Of a stretch of DNA of 64,000 bases, positions 46,473-60,085 are shown in pieces. The stretch comes from Mycobacterium sp. GTDB lineage: Bacteria > Actinomycetota > Actinomycetes > Mycobacteriales > Mycobacteriaceae. The stretch spans positions 1-64,000 of the forward strand of contig JAGQTU010000007.1 in the NCBI GenBank assembly GCA_020438865.1. Reading direction: 5' to 3'. Under the pieces are notes generated by a model. The model saw only the letters and a list, made by a program, of their open reading frames with translations. It did not search any database and was not told the origin of the DNA. Numbering within the stretch: the first letter of the stretch is position 1; every line of letters begins with the position of its first letter. The position numbers were made by a program, and so were the translations under genes.

Positions 46473-46563
46473 CGCTTCCTTCGCCGGCATGACCCGGATC
46501 AGGTGTGTGACGGTCTGGGCGGGAAACGCGCCCACTCTCAGCCCCGCTCCCGGGACTCCCGTG
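46473..46563 (-). promoter_or_regulatory. TPP (THI-box) riboswitch upstream of thiO
   Basis: Read on the minus strand: GGGCTGAGAGTGG, then CACCTGATCCGGGTCATGCC and GGCGAAGGAAG, preceded by a CGGGAGTCCCGGGAGC stem. These are the conserved TPP aptamer blocks in order, ending at the thiO ribosome-binding site. It predicts thiamin-pyrophosphate repression of thiO-thiS-thiG-SGNH. Confidence 0.95.
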
Positions 46564-46584
46564 CCGACCCTCCACGCTAGCCGC

Positions 46585-46590
46585 TACCGT
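46585..46590 (+). promoter_or_regulatory. -10 element for leaderless thiE
   Basis: TACCGT (TANNNT) ends 6 bases before the thiE GTG at 46597, so thiE is probably transcribed leaderless, independent of the riboswitch on the other strand. Confidence 0.5.
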
Positions 46591-46596
46591 CGCGGT

Positions 46597-47280
46597 GTGC
46601 ACGAACCTCGCTCCACGCTCGCTTCGAGGCTTTCGGGCGCCCGGCTGTACCTGTGCACCGACGCCCGCCGGGAGCGGGGGGATCTGGCCGAGTTCGCCGA
46701 CGCGGCCCTGGCCGGCGGCGTGGACATCATCCAGCTGCGCGACAAGGGTTCACCCGGAGAGCAGCGGTTCGGCCCGCTGGAGGCCCGCGGCGAGCTGGCC
46801 GCGTGCGAGATCCTCGCCGACGCCGCCCGCAGGCATGGCGCGTTGCTCGCCGTCAACGACCGCGCCGACATCGCCCGCGCGGCCGGCGCCGACGTGCTGC
46901 ATCTGGGACAGGACGACCTGCCGCTGGCGGTGGCCCGCGACATCGTCGGGCCAACGACACTGATCGGCCGCTCCACCCACGAGACCGGCGAGGCGTCGCG
47001 TGCGCTGATGGAGGACGTCGACTACTTCTGCGTCGGCCCGTGCTGGCCCACCCCGACCAAACCGGGCCGCCCGGCGCCCGGGCTGGAACTGGTGCGCGCG
47101 GTGGCGAGCATGCGGTCCGACAAGCCGTGGTTCGCGATCGGCGGTATCGATGAGCAGCGGCTGGGCGAGGTGCTCGACGCCGGGGCCCGCCGGATCGTGG
47201 TGGTCCGGGCGATCACCGCGGCCGACGATCCGGGCGCGGCCGCCGGCCGGCTCAGTTCGGCGCTGGCTGCTGCCGGCTGA
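46597..47280 (+). CDS. thiE: thiamine-phosphate synthase
   Basis: Joins HMP pyrophosphate and thiazole phosphate to thiamin phosphate. 227 residues from the GTG at 46597. TIM-barrel motifs: [53 protein letters not shown], and the phosphate-binding FAIGGID. It is transcribed away from thiO and has no riboswitch of its own. It overlaps the convergent mutT3 gene by 29 bases. Confidence 0.95.
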   Translation: MHEPRSTLASRLSGARLYLCTDARRERGDLAEFADAALAGGVDIIQLRDKGSPGEQRFGPLEARGELAACEILADAARRHGALLAVNDRADIARAAGADVLHLGQDDLPLAVARDIVGPTTLIGRSTHETGEASRALMEDVDYFCVGPCWPTPTKPGRPAPGLELVRAVASMRSDKPWFAIGGIDEQRLGEVLDAGARRIVVVRAITAADDPGAAAGRLSSALAAAG

Positions 47281-47845
47281 TCTCGGTGCTGCACCAGGCG
47301 AACACGCCGCTGGTGATCTCGACGGTGTGGGGCAGCGGCTGTCGGCAGTCGTCGTGTTCGTCGGGGCTCAGGGTGCTCGTGATGCGCAGGGTCTCCCAGC
47401 TGTCGGCGAAGCCGGGGTGCAATGGCAGTCCGATCACCTCGTCCTCGGCGACCCAGCGCAACTCCGAACTCTCCCGGTTGGGCACGGTGTCCAGCAGGTG
47501 CGGCGCGTCGGCCACCACGGTCGTGTAGGTCCAGACGGCCCCGCCGGGGCCGGTGACCTCGGCGGTGACGACGGTGGCGCGCACGTGCAGCACCTCGGCG
47601 GGCAGGCCGGCCTCCTCGTGGGCCTCGCGCACCGCGGCCTGTTCGGCGGTCTCGTGGCTGTCGCGGGCACCACCGGGCAGCGCCCAGGTGCCGCCCTGAT
47701 GGCTCCACGGCGCGCGGTGTTGCAGCAGCACCGCGGGTGTTCCGTCGGGCTGCGGCGCCCGCAGCAGCAGCCCCGCCGCGCCGTGCCGGCCCCAGTACGG
47801 CGTGCCGGTGTGGGACACCACCCAGCCGTCGCCGTCGCCTCGCAC
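47252..47845 (-). CDS. mutT3: NUDIX hydrolase MutT3
   Basis: About 197 residues from an in-frame GTG ([10 protein letters not shown]); a GTG at 47923 would add 26 residues, of which the last few (AYPER) still resemble M. tuberculosis MutT3, so the true start may lie slightly upstream. The Nudix box is complete: [20 protein letters not shown] then EAGL (Gx5Ex7REUxEExGU). [20 protein letters not shown] and [17 protein letters not shown] match the mycobacterial family, which hydrolyses oxidised nucleotides such as 8-oxo-dGTP or 8-oxo-GDP. Confidence 0.9.
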   Translation of the reverse strand: MRGDGDGWVVSHTGTPYWGRHGAAGLLLRAPQPDGTPAVLLQHRAPWSHQGGTWALPGGARDSHETAEQAAVREAHEEAGLPAEVLHVRATVVTAEVTGPGGAVWTYTTVVADAPHLLDTVPNRESSELRWVAEDEVIGLPLHPGFADSWETLRITSTLSPDEHDDCRQPLPHTVEITSGVFAWCSTEISRQQPAPN

Positions 47846-47972
47846 GCGTTCAGGATAAGCACGCCACGCGCTGCTTCGTCGGTCGATCCTGCCCCATCCG
47901 TCACAGCTGCTCTTAGAATTCACTCATACATTGCGAAGGGGATCCCGGCGAAGGGAATGAGGTCCGCGCGAG

Positions 47973-49291
47973 GTGACCGTTGAGCTGGCACATCCGTCGA
48001 CCGAGCCGTCGCCGTCCCGGTCGCCGGCCGAGCCGGCCCACCCCCGCTGGTGGTTCGCCAGAACCACACCCGGGCGCATCCTGACGATCGGTGTCATCCT
48101 GGCCACGCTCGGCATCGTCAGCGCGTTCGCCACCTCGACGACGATCAACGACCGCCAGCATCAGCTCAACACCGTGCTGAACCACACCGAGCCGTTGGCC
48201 TTCGCGGCCGGCCAGCTGTACACGACGCTGTCGGTGGCCGACGCGGCGGCCGCCACCGCGTTCATCGCCGGATCCGAGCCCCGCCCGGTGCGCCAGCGCT
48301 ACGAGCAGGCGATCACCGATGCCGCCGTCGCCGTCACCCGGGCCTCCAGCGGGTTGACCGACGAGCCCCTGGTGGAGCTGCTGGGCCGGATCAACGCGCA
48401 GCTGGCGGTGTACACCGGCCTGATCGAGACCGCGCGCACCAACAACCGGATGGGTAACCCGGTCGGCTCGTCGTACCTGTCCGAGGCGTCCGCGCTGATG
48501 CAGCAGTCGATCCTGCCCGAGGCGCAGCGGCTCTACGAGGAGACCTCGGCCCGGGTGGACACCGAGACCACCGCGTCGACCCGGATCCCGGCCCCGGTGA
48601 TCGTGGTGGTGATCACGACCCTGGCGTTCGGGGCGTTCGCGCACCGCTGGCTGGCCGAACGCACCCGGCGCCGCGTCAACGTCGGCCTGATCGTCGGCGG
48701 GTTCGCCATCGTCGTCATGATCATCTGGGTGGGAACGGCGCTGACCATCTCCACCGCGGGCAGCCGCTCGGCCAAGAACACCGCCGCCGAGTCGCTGAAG
48801 ACGGTGACCAACCTGGCGATCACCGCGCAACAGGCGCGCGCCGACGAGACCCTGTCACTGATCCGGCGCGGTGACGAGGACGTCCGCAAGCGCTCGTACT
48901 ACCAGCGCGTCGACACCATGCACCAGCAGCTCACCGAATACCTGGCCCGCCGCGACGCCATCGACAAGTCCGACCTGGCCGACGCGGACAAGCTGTTGAT
49001 GAAGTGGCGGGCGGCCGACGAGCGGATCAACGCCTACATAGCGGTGGGCAACTACCAGGCCGCCACCCAGGTGGCGTTGGGCACCGGTGAGGACGACTCC
49101 ACCCCGGCCTTCGACAAGCTCGACGAGGCGCTGTCCAACGGTATCCGGGAGAGCCGCAACCAGTTGCGCAACGACATCCTCAGCGCCCGCCGGGTGCTGT
49201 CCGGGGCGACCGTCGGCGGCGTGGTGTTGTCGGTGGGCGCGGCGTTGGCGGTGGCGCTGGGTCTGTGGCCGCGGTTGAGTGAGTACCGGTG

Positions 49292-49292
<1 letters not shown>
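47973..49292 (+). CDS. glnX: GlnX membrane sensor-like protein
   Basis: 439 residues. Two or more transmembrane helices (ILTIGVILATLGIVSAFA near 37-55; VIVVVITTLAFGAFAH and VGLIVGGFAIVVMIIWVGTA in the middle; a C-terminal helix) flank exported helical domains of about 150 residues. This is GlnX (Rv0412c), which in mycobacteria receives the amino-acid signal from lipoprotein GlnH and passes it to kinase PknG. A TAGAAT at 47914-47919 may be the -10, and GAAGGGAATGAGG precedes the GTG. The stop overlaps the glnH ATG. Confidence 0.92.
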
Positions 49293-52548
<3,256 letters not shown>

Positions 52549-52661
52549 CTCGGCGGTCCGCGGCGGGGTGGTCACGCATCGAGTGTGGCCTGACGGCGTC
52601 AATTGTGCGCTGAGGGCGTCGGTTGGTGGAAAAAGCCGCCCTGTAGGCACACTCGGAGCAG
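52549..52661. other. intergenic region between pknG and the DUF559 gene
   Basis: Short convergent gap. It contains a 10-bp motif repeated 20 bp apart with one mismatch (TGACGGCGTC and TGAGGGCGTC, 52591-52620) and the left copy of the direct repeat that brackets the DUF559 gene. Confidence 0.5.
52636..52655. repeat. left direct repeat beside the DUF559 gene
   Basis: CCGCCCTGTAGGCACACTCG matches 53645-53664 (CCGCCCTGCAGGCACTCTCG) in 18 of 20 bases, same orientation, and both copies are preceded by a short A-run. Confidence 0.6.
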
Positions 52662-53528
52662 TCAGGGCACGCTCGATTGCCGCTCGGCGAGTGCCCGCCG
52701 CACCCGAAGCAGAACGTCAGACGGGTGGTCCTCGGCCACGACGCGAATCACCAACCAGCCGAGCTCCTCGAGCAACTCTCGGCGACGCATGTCGCGGACA
52801 TATTGCCGACGGTCGGTTCGGTGCTGGTCACCGTCGTACTCGACACCGATCATCAGCTCCCGCCACCCCATGTCAAGGTAGGCGACCGGCGCGCCATCCT
52901 CGGCGTAGACCGGGACCTGCGTCCGCGGCGGCGGCAGTCCGGCCCGGACGAGCACCAGCCGCAGATAGGTTTCCTGCGGCGACTCGGCGCCGCGATCGAC
53001 GAGTTCCAAGACCGATTCCAAGCGGCGCAGCCCCCGGGTGCCCGGGTGGTGTGCCGCAACGGTCAGCACGTCGCCGACCTCGAGCTTGGTCGCTCTGGCG
53101 AGGGCATCGAGCCGTGCGACAGCGGCCGGGAGGGTGTCACGGCGGCCCAGGTCGAAGGCTGTCCTCGCCGGCGACGTCACCCGCCGCCCCTCCATCATCT
53201 GCACCTCATCGGCGTGTAGGAGCCACCGCCGGGTCACTACGCCGCGCGGTGGCCTCGGGTTGAAGTGAACCAACTCCACAGGGATGTCAGCGGGAATCCA
53301 CTTCGAGCCGTGCATCGCCGCGGCGGACAACCCCGCTATGGTGCCGCTGCCCCGCGACCACAGCCAGGCGGCCGCAATGCGATCCTGCAGGGACGGCTCA
53401 CGGCCGCGCGGGAGGTAGACGTTCGGAAGCATCGCCCGGAATCGCGTCCGCAGCTGATGGCGGTTCAAAAGGCCGCCGGCCAGCGCTTCACTGCCGAGGA
53501 AAGGCTGGCCAGCCTGGCGATCATCCAT
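52662..53528 (-). CDS. AbiEi-like/DUF559 protein (Vsr-like nuclease fold)
   Basis: 288 residues from the ATG at 53528. The N-terminal part (LLNRHQLRTRFRAMLPNVYL, IAGLSAAAMHGSKWI) resembles type IV antitoxin AbiEi winged-helix proteins. The C-terminal DUF559 domain (GVEYDGDQHRTDRRQYVRDM, then LLEELGWLVIRV) has the restriction-endonuclease-like fold. A large mycobacterial family with unknown role; no partner toxin gene is adjacent. It lies between pknG and ackA, neighbours in M. tuberculosis, and is bracketed by 20-bp direct repeats. Confidence 0.85.
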   Translation of the reverse strand: MDDRQAGQPFLGSEALAGGLLNRHQLRTRFRAMLPNVYLPRGREPSLQDRIAAAWLWSRGSGTIAGLSAAAMHGSKWIPADIPVELVHFNPRPPRGVVTRRWLLHADEVQMMEGRRVTSPARTAFDLGRRDTLPAAVARLDALARATKLEVGDVLTVAAHHPGTRGLRRLESVLELVDRGAESPQETYLRLVLVRAGLPPPRTQVPVYAEDGAPVAYLDMGWRELMIGVEYDGDQHRTDRRQYVRDMRRRELLEELGWLVIRVVAEDHPSDVLLRVRRALAERQSSVP

Positions 53529-53644
53529 GGTCGTAGGGTTGCACGCCGACCACACGGGCGACGTCCGCTCTCCACAGCGCCCGCACACCGGGGGTGCTTC
53601 CCCTGCTTCGACTGTGCATTGCGGGCGGAGATTCGCAAAAGATA

Positions 53645-53664
53645 CCGCCCTGCAGGCACTCTCG
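53645..53664. repeat. right direct repeat beside the DUF559 gene
   Basis: Second copy of the 20-bp element at 52636-52655, between the start of the DUF559 gene and the stop of ackA. Confidence 0.6.
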
Positions 53665-53670
53665 ACGCCC

Positions 53671-54816
53671 CTAGACCACCGTCAGGCAGGCCCGCGCGAT
53701 CGCCAGTTCCTCGTTGGTGGGGATGACGAGGACGGTGGTGGGTGACCTGTCGGCGGAGATGCGCCGTGGCCCGCCCGCTGGGCTGTCGTTGAGGTGCTCG
53801 TCGAGTTCGATGCCGAGCGGGGCCAGCCCGCTCAGCGCGTCGCGGCGAACCCGCTCGTCATGCTCACCGACCCCGGCGGTGAAGCTGATCACGTCGGTGT
53901 GGCCGAGCACCGCGAGGTAGGCGCCGATGTACTTGCGCAGCCGGTGGATGTACACCTCGTAGGCCAATCCGGCTGCCTCGTCGCCGGATTCGATGCGCTG
54001 GTGCAGCAGCCGGAAGTCGATCTCGCCGCCCAGGCCGAACATCCCGGACCGGCGGTTGAGCATGGTTTCGATGGCGTCGACATCCATGTCGGCGACCCGG
54101 GACAGGTAGCTGATGATGCCGGGATCGATGTCGCCGGAGCGGGTGCCCATCACCAGGCCCTCCATCGGGGTCAGTCCCATCGAGGTGTCGACGGGGCGGC
54201 CCCCGGCGATCGCCGATGCCGAGGCGCCGTTGCCCAGGTGCAGCACAATCTGGTTCAGCGACTCCAGGGGCACGCCGAGGAACTCCGCGGCGCGGGCGCT
54301 GACGTACTGGTGCGACGTGCCGTGGAAGCCGTAGCGGCGGATCTGGTACCGGTCGGCCAGATTTCGGTCGATCGCGTAGGTCGCCGACGCGGCGGGCAGG
54401 TCGTGGAAGAACGCGGTGTCGAACACCGCGACGTGGGGCAGGTCGGGCAGCAACCGGCGGGCGACCTCGATGCCGAGGATTGCGGGCGGGTTGTGCAGTG
54501 GCGCCAGCGCCGAGAGTTCCCGCAACTGATCGAGCACCGCGTCGTCGACCACGGTCGGCCGGTAGAGGGTCTGTCCGCCGTGCACCACCCGGTGGCCGAC
54601 GGCCACCAGAGCGAGGCTGTCCAGCCCGTGGCCGCCCTCGGTCAACTGGTCGAAAGCCAGCCGCAGCGCTGCCTCGTGGTCGGGCACGCCGCCGTCCTGA
54701 CCGATCCGCTCGACGATGCCGTGGGCCAGCGACAACCCGGTATCCGGTTGCACGAGTTGGTATTTCAGCGACGACGAGCCGGAGTTGAGGACGAGGACGG
54801 TATTGCTATCCGTCAT
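53671..54816 (-). CDS. ackA: acetate kinase
   Basis: Interconverts acetyl phosphate + ADP and acetate + ATP. 381 residues from the ATG that overlaps the pta stop. ASKHA-family motifs: [40 protein letters not shown] with the active His and Arg, [34 protein letters not shown], and [13 protein letters not shown]. Full length. Runs with pta as one unit. Confidence 0.96.
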   Translation of the reverse strand: MTDSNTVLVLNSGSSSLKYQLVQPDTGLSLAHGIVERIGQDGGVPDHEAALRLAFDQLTEGGHGLDSLALVAVGHRVVHGGQTLYRPTVVDDAVLDQLRELSALAPLHNPPAILGIEVARRLLPDLPHVAVFDTAFFHDLPAASATYAIDRNLADRYQIRRYGFHGTSHQYVSARAAEFLGVPLESLNQIVLHLGNGASASAIAGGRPVDTSMGLTPMEGLVMGTRSGDIDPGIISYLSRVADMDVDAIETMLNRRSGMFGLGGEIDFRLLHQRIESGDEAAGLAYEVYIHRLRKYIGAYLAVLGHTDVISFTAGVGEHDERVRRDALSGLAPLGIELDEHLNDSPAGGPRRISADRSPTTVLVIPTNEELAIARACLTVV

Positions 54817-56906
54817 CACTCCCCCTGCGCCTGGATCGCGGTGATCGCGACGGTGTTGACGATGTCCTCGACGAGCGCCCCCCGGGACAGGTCGTTGACC
54901 GGTTTATTGAGCCCCTGCAGCACCGGGCCGATCGCCACCGCACCGGCGCTGCGCTGCACCGCCTTGTAGGTGTTGTTGCCGGTGTTGAGGTCGGGGAAGA
55001 TCAGCACTGTCGCCCGTCCGGCCACCTCGGAGCCGGGCATCTTCGCGGCCGCCACCGTCGGGTCGACGGCGGCGTCGTACTGGATCGGCCCCTCGACCAT
55101 GAGTTCGGGGTCGCGCTGCCGCACCAACTCGGTTGCGGTGCGCACCTTTTCCACCCCCGATCCGCTACCGGAGGTACCGGTGGAATACGACAGCATCGCC
55201 ACCCGCGGCTCGATACCGAACTGCGCCGCCGTGCGCGCGGAGCTGATCGCGATGTCGGCGAGTTGCTCGGCGGTGGGGTCCGGCACGATCGCGCAATCAC
55301 CGTAGGCCAGCACCCGGTCCGCCAGACACATCAGGAAGATCGACGACACCGTCGACACGTCGGGCTGGGTCCTGATGATCTCGAAGGCCGGACGCACGGT
55401 GTGCGCGGTGGTGTGGGCGGCACCGGACACCATGCCGTCGACGATGCCGTTGTGCACCAGCATGGTGCCGAAGTACGACACGTCGTGAATGATCTCGCGG
55501 GCCTGTTCCTGGCTGACGCCCTTCTTCTTGCGCAACTCGGCGTACTGGTCGGCGAACTTGTCGCACAGCTCACTGGTCCGCGGGTTGAGCACCGTCGCCG
55601 CGGTCAGGTCGACACCGAGTTCGGCGGCGCGGGAACGCACCACGGACTCCTCGCCCAGGATCGTCAGTTCGGCCACCCCACGACGCAGCAGCCGCCCCGC
55701 AGCGCGCAGGATCCGGTCGTCGTCACCCTCGGGCAGCACGATGCGCTTGCGGTCGGCGCGGGCGCGTTCCATCAACTGGTAGGTGAACATCTGCGGTGTG
55801 GTCACCGTCGGAATCGGAATGGCCAGCCGCTCCAACAGATCGGCGATGTCGACGTGGCGGTCCATCAGCGCGATCGCGGTGTCGATCTTGCGCTGCGAGG
55901 TGGCTGTCACCCGGCCCCGCGCGTCGGCCACCGCACTGGCGGTCTCGAACGTCCCAAGGTCGGTGGCGACAATCGGCAGCCGCAGCCCCAGGCCGGTGAC
56001 CAGTTCGGCGATCGACCGATGCAGGGCCATCCCGCCGTTGAGGATGATCGCCGACAGCGACGGAAACCCCTCCGCCGCATGGGCGCTGGCCACCGCCAGC
56101 ACCACGTCGGAGCGATCCCCCGGGGTGATCACCGCCGCGCCCTCGGTCAGCCGCTCCACGACGTGCTCGGCGGTCATGCCCGCGACCAGCACCCCCATCA
56201 CCTCGCGGGCCAGCAGCGACTCGTCGCCGTGCACCAGGGTGCCTGCGACGGCGCCGCACAGATCGGCGACCGTCGGCGCCACCAGCAGTGGCTCCTCCGG
56301 CAGTACGTAGACGTGGGGGCCGAGGTCCTGGCAGGCCGCCGCGACCGCCGACATCTGCGCCGGCTCGCAGCGATTCGCCACCACGGCGGCGGTGTGGGCG
56401 TGCTGGGCGGCCAGCTCAGCCAGGCAGAGCTCGATGACCTGGGCCACCTCCACCGGCGTGCGGTCCCTGGCCCGCACCGAGAGCACCACCGGCGCACCGA
56501 GATTGACCGCGATGCGGGCGTTGACGCTCAGTTCGGTGGGCGTGGCGACGTCGGTGTAGTCCGAGCCGACGATCACCACCGCATCGCAGCGCGCCGCCAT
56601 CGCGTGGTAGCGGTCGACGATGTCGGCGATCGCGCCCTCGGGGTCCTCGTGCAGCTGCTGGTAGCTGACCCCCACGCACTCCTCGTAGGACAGGCCCGCG
56701 TTGCTGTGGGCCAGCAGCAGTTCCAGGATGTAGTCGCGGTCCTCCCGGCGGGTGATCGGGCGGAACACCCCGGCCCGGGGCACCATCGCCGTCAGCCGGT
56801 GCAGGATGCCCAACGCGACCGTGGACTTACCGGTGTCCCCCTCCGGGGAGGCGATGTAGATCGCAGTGGCAGGGCGCGCGGCGGTCACATAAACAGCATT
56901 CCGCAT
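54816..56906 (-). CDS. pta: phosphate acetyltransferase (long, two-domain form)
   Basis: Converts acetyl-CoA and phosphate to acetyl phosphate. 696 residues: an N-terminal P-loop dethiobiotin-synthetase-like domain ([20 protein letters not shown]), a DRTGG middle domain, and a C-terminal PTA catalytic domain (about 370-690; [60 protein letters not shown]). The ATG at 56906 was chosen because conserved sequence begins just after it. The neighbouring gene in M. tuberculosis (fgd1) is absent; polysaccharide genes start 33 bp upstream. Confidence 0.95.
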   Translation of the reverse strand: MRNAVYVTAARPATAIYIASPEGDTGKSTVALGILHRLTAMVPRAGVFRPITRREDRDYILELLLAHSNAGLSYEECVGVSYQQLHEDPEGAIADIVDRYHAMAARCDAVVIVGSDYTDVATPTELSVNARIAVNLGAPVVLSVRARDRTPVEVAQVIELCLAELAAQHAHTAAVVANRCEPAQMSAVAAACQDLGPHVYVLPEEPLLVAPTVADLCGAVAGTLVHGDESLLAREVMGVLVAGMTAEHVVERLTEGAAVITPGDRSDVVLAVASAHAAEGFPSLSAIILNGGMALHRSIAELVTGLGLRLPIVATDLGTFETASAVADARGRVTATSQRKIDTAIALMDRHVDIADLLERLAIPIPTVTTPQMFTYQLMERARADRKRIVLPEGDDDRILRAAGRLLRRGVAELTILGEESVVRSRAAELGVDLTAATVLNPRTSELCDKFADQYAELRKKKGVSQEQAREIIHDVSYFGTMLVHNGIVDGMVSGAAHTTAHTVRPAFEIIRTQPDVSTVSSIFLMCLADRVLAYGDCAIVPDPTAEQLADIAISSARTAAQFGIEPRVAMLSYSTGTSGSGSGVEKVRTATELVRQRDPELMVEGPIQYDAAVDPTVAAAKMPGSEVAGRATVLIFPDLNTGNNTYKAVQRSAGAVAIGPVLQGLNKPVNDLSRGALVEDIVNTVAITAIQAQGE

Positions 56907-56938
56907 CGCCTGAGGCGCGGCAAACGGCAGGTAGCCCC

Positions 56939-57919
56939 CTACTGGGGCAGACCGCCAGCACACTCCTGTCGCCAGTCGGCGAAAGCGTCGAAGAGCGAAT
57001 ACTCCGCGGTAAAGCCGATATCAGCAAGGCGGTCCGAGCTGATGTTCGTATCGAAGTGCAGCTTCTGGATCCGCCTCGGGTGGAGGCCAAAACGTGTCCC
57101 GGGCGGGTCGATCAACGCGAAGGGCGCGGCCCCCGCGAGCGCGAGGCGATAGGGAACCGTCCGCGGTCGGAAGTCCCACCCCCAGGCCGAGTTGATGGCA
57201 GCGACGATGTCCCGGATCGTGGTCGGCTGCGGGTAGACGGCGTGATACACCTCGTTTGGGCCGTCGTCGTCGATGAGGCGGACCAGCAGGCGGAGCATGT
57301 CCTTGAGGTATATGCAGCTCTTTACCGTGTCATGATCTCCGATGTAGGCGAACCGCCGCCGGCTCAACCCGTGGATCAAGCGCCGCATGTTGCCCTGGTC
57401 TCCGGGGCCGAACACAACGCCAGGACGGACGATGCGCAGGCGTCGCCCGGGCTTCGCCGCCTGCCACGTCCGGAGAATTTCCTCGGCCTGCAGCTTGCTG
57501 CATCCGTAGGCCGTATCGGCATCGCCGAAGTCGCTCTCGCTCCGACGCCAGGGACCGGGGGCGAAGACCATCATCGAGCTCGTGAATACGATGTTCCGGA
57601 CATCCGCTTTGTCGGCGGCACGACAGAGGAGGCGGGTGGCCTCGGCGTTGTTGGCGTAGTAGTCCCGCCAGGGAGAACCGGGTTCCTTGGAGACCGCTGC
57701 GAGGTGGATGATGGTCGGCGGCCACTCGCCAGGACCGAAGCCGTCCTCCGTCAGGGTTGTCAGGTCGATGCGCAGTGAATCGCTGGCCGGCTCGGCAACG
57801 CGGTCCAGGCCGACGACATGACGGCCAAGTTCACGAAGACGGGGCACCAGAGCCCCGCCGATGAACCCTGCACTGCCTGTCACCATGACCGCATCGTTGG
57901 CGGTCACCTCGGCATGCAC
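56939..57919 (-). CDS. NAD-dependent sugar epimerase/dehydratase
   Basis: 326 residues, extended SDR. The Rossmann motif GSAGFIGG is near residue 15, and IDLTT, IIHLAAVSKEPG, a Ser-Ser-Met catalytic stretch (VFTSSMMVF) and YGCSK (Tyr-xxx-Lys) are in order; VRPGVVFGPGDQGNMRRLIH is typical. The closest general class is UDP-sugar epimerase or NDP-sugar reductase; it could also be a 3-beta-hydroxysteroid-dehydrogenase-like protein. It follows the BcsB-like gene by 10 bp and is read toward pta on the same strand. It marks the edge of the polysaccharide island. Confidence 0.85.
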   Translation of the reverse strand: MHAEVTANDAVMVTGSAGFIGGALVPRLRELGRHVVGLDRVAEPASDSLRIDLTTLTEDGFGPGEWPPTIIHLAAVSKEPGSPWRDYYANNAEATRLLCRAADKADVRNIVFTSSMMVFAPGPWRRSESDFGDADTAYGCSKLQAEEILRTWQAAKPGRRLRIVRPGVVFGPGDQGNMRRLIHGLSRRRFAYIGDHDTVKSCIYLKDMLRLLVRLIDDDGPNEVYHAVYPQPTTIRDIVAAINSAWGWDFRPRTVPYRLALAGAAPFALIDPPGTRFGLHPRRIQKLHFDTNISSDRLADIGFTAEYSLFDAFADWRQECAGGLPQ

Positions 57920-57929
57920 TCGGCCTCGG

Positions 57930-59984
57930 CTAACTCTCGAGATCGGTGGCTGCTCGAGTATGGCGTCTGCGTGAGAACAGGATCGCCGCTAGTACAGCGA
58001 TGGCCCCAAGCACACCCGCAACAATCCCGCCGACAACAAGACCCGATGGGCCGGAGCGCGGCGGCTCGAAGACATTGCCTACTGGTCGGATCGTTGCTTC
58101 GGTCGGGGTGGCGCCCGCGCCTGCGGCGAGAACGTCCCCTGTCAGCTGCGACCAATCGCGGACTGACCCGTCGATATAGCCAAAGAGTGGGTCCACCAGC
58201 GTCCACTCCCCAGTCGTTGTGACCAGGACGACAGACCGGTTGCGTGGGGCATCTGCGAAAGCCTGAATGGATCCAAGCCCCTGATCGATGTTGACCCGTA
58301 ACTCGGCCGGCAGTGCGAAGTTGATGGCCGAGCCGTCGCCGCTCACGGGTGGGTTAAGCGATGTTTGTGTGATTGCTTTGGAACTCGCGACAATAAGTGC
58401 CCCCGAGTTGGCGTTAGCAGCGGCTTGGAGGTCAACAACCTGCGGCGTCAGTTCTGTGCGCGTGAGACGGGCAATCGCGGCTACAACTCGGGCGGCATAG
58501 GCGAGTTGATTTGGGCTACTGCCGTCGAGTGCGACCAAAAATCTGGGGCTGAACTCGTACGGAAATGCAGCGAACCCGCCAAGCGGAGCGCCACCACGGT
58601 GCATGGTTAGCGTTGATCTCGGGTCGATCCCAAAAGACATACGCGCCATCAATGGCCCACACACTTGGTGTGGGGTATAGGTGAGCGCCAGCTCCAGATC
58701 GATCCACTGCCTGCCCAACATCTGGCTGTCCAGATCGAACGTCGCATCCAACAGTCCGCTGCTATCGAGCACGGCCCGATAGACGACAAGGTCGCCGGAC
58801 CGAATCACAACAGTTGCCGCGTCGTCGTTCTGCACAGGCGTGTAGTCGGCGAGCAGATGCACCTGCACATGGTCGAAGCGACGGCCCAACGATGTCCGAT
58901 CGATTCCGACCCGAAGGATGCTCGTCTTGATGAAGGTGGTTTCGCCACCCACCCTCAACTGGCTGAAAGTCACGGTGTCGCCTGGCAGGGCAGCATTTGA
59001 TCCCGCTTTGTCGATTCGGGCCGTGACCGCCTGGGCCAGCGGCTGCAGCCCATTGACCAAGAGCGACATCTGGTCGGAGATTCCATCGCCCTCGCCCGAG
59101 ACCCGAAGGTAGGCACCAGGTGTCCCGGCGTTTTCAACGCTAAGGCCGGGAGGTCCCGTCGCTACGACAACTGCGCGCGATAGCCCGGAAGCCGGCGGCG
59201 GCACAGTGCCACGCTGCCAGCTGACGACCGAGATTTTGACCCTGATCGGGTCATAGATCCGGGCCAGAGTCGACACCAACGTCAGCACCGCTTGCTGTTC
59301 AGCCGCGGCGGCGTCAGTCGGCGCGTAAATCGTGACCTGCTCCAGCACCGGCGGGAAGAAACTCGCAATAGTAGTTACCGGAGGCTGGATCCCGGTGAAT
59401 ACGGTTGCCAGGTCGCTAAGAGTCAACCGCTGGGTGGGCCCACAGAACGGGTCAGCACCGTCCAGCGCGCGAAGCGTGAACGAGAGGTTGATCGTTGAAG
59501 CCCGCGGCTGCGCGGCCGAAATGTCTACGTCAAAGGGTGTTACAGCGGTAGGGGGCACCGCAGGCGGCAGATTGACTGCCGCCACAAACTTGCCATTGCC
59601 GTCGCTGATTTCCAGGTACCCCGCACTGATATTCATCGGTGCGTGAATCAAGCCTCGCAACCGCGTGGCGGTCAGTCCCGAAGGCACCTGCACGCTGACA
59701 CTTTGGCTGCTGTCGGGGTACAAATCCATCCCCGGCTGTAACCCGAGGACAGGCCAAGGAAGCGTAACGCCTGCCTCATTCGCCCCACTGGCTACCCCTG
59801 GCGGGTCCGCGGTGTCGCCAGGCTGCGCATATGCCGAACCTGCGACCGACCCCACCAGCAATACTGGCAGAACGAGCACCATCGCCCGGGTCAGCGTCCG
59901 CCGCACCGCTGCGACGATTCGCTGAAAAGGGGCATCGACGCCCGATTCGTGAACCGGGAACCAGGCTGAACCGATCGAGTGCAC
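57930..59984 (-). CDS. BcsB-like exported protein with C-terminal membrane anchor
   Basis: 684 residues from a GTG. An N-terminal signal (about residues 32-53, ending GSAYAQ), a large beta-rich extracytoplasmic region, then one C-terminal helix (LVVGGIVAGVLGAIAVLAAI) with a basic tail RRRH. The pattern of repeated jelly-roll/flavodoxin-like modules, the segment RRFDHVQVHLLADYTP and IDLELALTYTPHQVCGP resemble cellulose synthase subunit B (BcsB), which receives the growing glucan outside the membrane. No BcsA synthase is in the window. GC content is visibly lower than in the backbone. The BcsB assignment is by resemblance and is moderately sure. Confidence 0.65.
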   Translation of the reverse strand: MHSIGSAWFPVHESGVDAPFQRIVAAVRRTLTRAMVLVLPVLLVGSVAGSAYAQPGDTADPPGVASGANEAGVTLPWPVLGLQPGMDLYPDSSQSVSVQVPSGLTATRLRGLIHAPMNISAGYLEISDGNGKFVAAVNLPPAVPPTAVTPFDVDISAAQPRASTINLSFTLRALDGADPFCGPTQRLTLSDLATVFTGIQPPVTTIASFFPPVLEQVTIYAPTDAAAAEQQAVLTLVSTLARIYDPIRVKISVVSWQRGTVPPPASGLSRAVVVATGPPGLSVENAGTPGAYLRVSGEGDGISDQMSLLVNGLQPLAQAVTARIDKAGSNAALPGDTVTFSQLRVGGETTFIKTSILRVGIDRTSLGRRFDHVQVHLLADYTPVQNDDAATVVIRSGDLVVYRAVLDSSGLLDATFDLDSQMLGRQWIDLELALTYTPHQVCGPLMARMSFGIDPRSTLTMHRGGAPLGGFAAFPYEFSPRFLVALDGSSPNQLAYAARVVAAIARLTRTELTPQVVDLQAAANANSGALIVASSKAITQTSLNPPVSGDGSAINFALPAELRVNIDQGLGSIQAFADAPRNRSVVLVTTTGEWTLVDPLFGYIDGSVRDWSQLTGDVLAAGAGATPTEATIRPVGNVFEPPRSGPSGLVVGGIVAGVLGAIAVLAAILFSRRRHTRAATDLES

Positions 59985-60085
59985 GCTGTTCTACTTTCGA
60001 GATTTCTAGCTTCGAGTAATTGTGGGCTGGACGCGTCCGCCGAGGCTTGCTTCTTCAGTCTCAAACCACTGCGAGCGGCGTTGGA
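59985..60085. other. gap between the Wzz-like and BcsB-like genes
   Basis: About 100 bp, relatively AT-rich, with no gene and no strong hairpin. It may hold a promoter for the BcsB-like gene. Confidence 0.35.

Noticed and set aside
52636..53664. DUF559 gene as an insertion sequence with target-site duplications
   Set aside because: No transposase and no terminal inverted repeats; the repeats are 20 bp and imperfect, longer than usual target duplications.
55263..57152. 629-codon plus-strand frame opposite pta
   Set aside because: Antisense of pta; Arg/His/Gln-rich composition and no recognisable domain.
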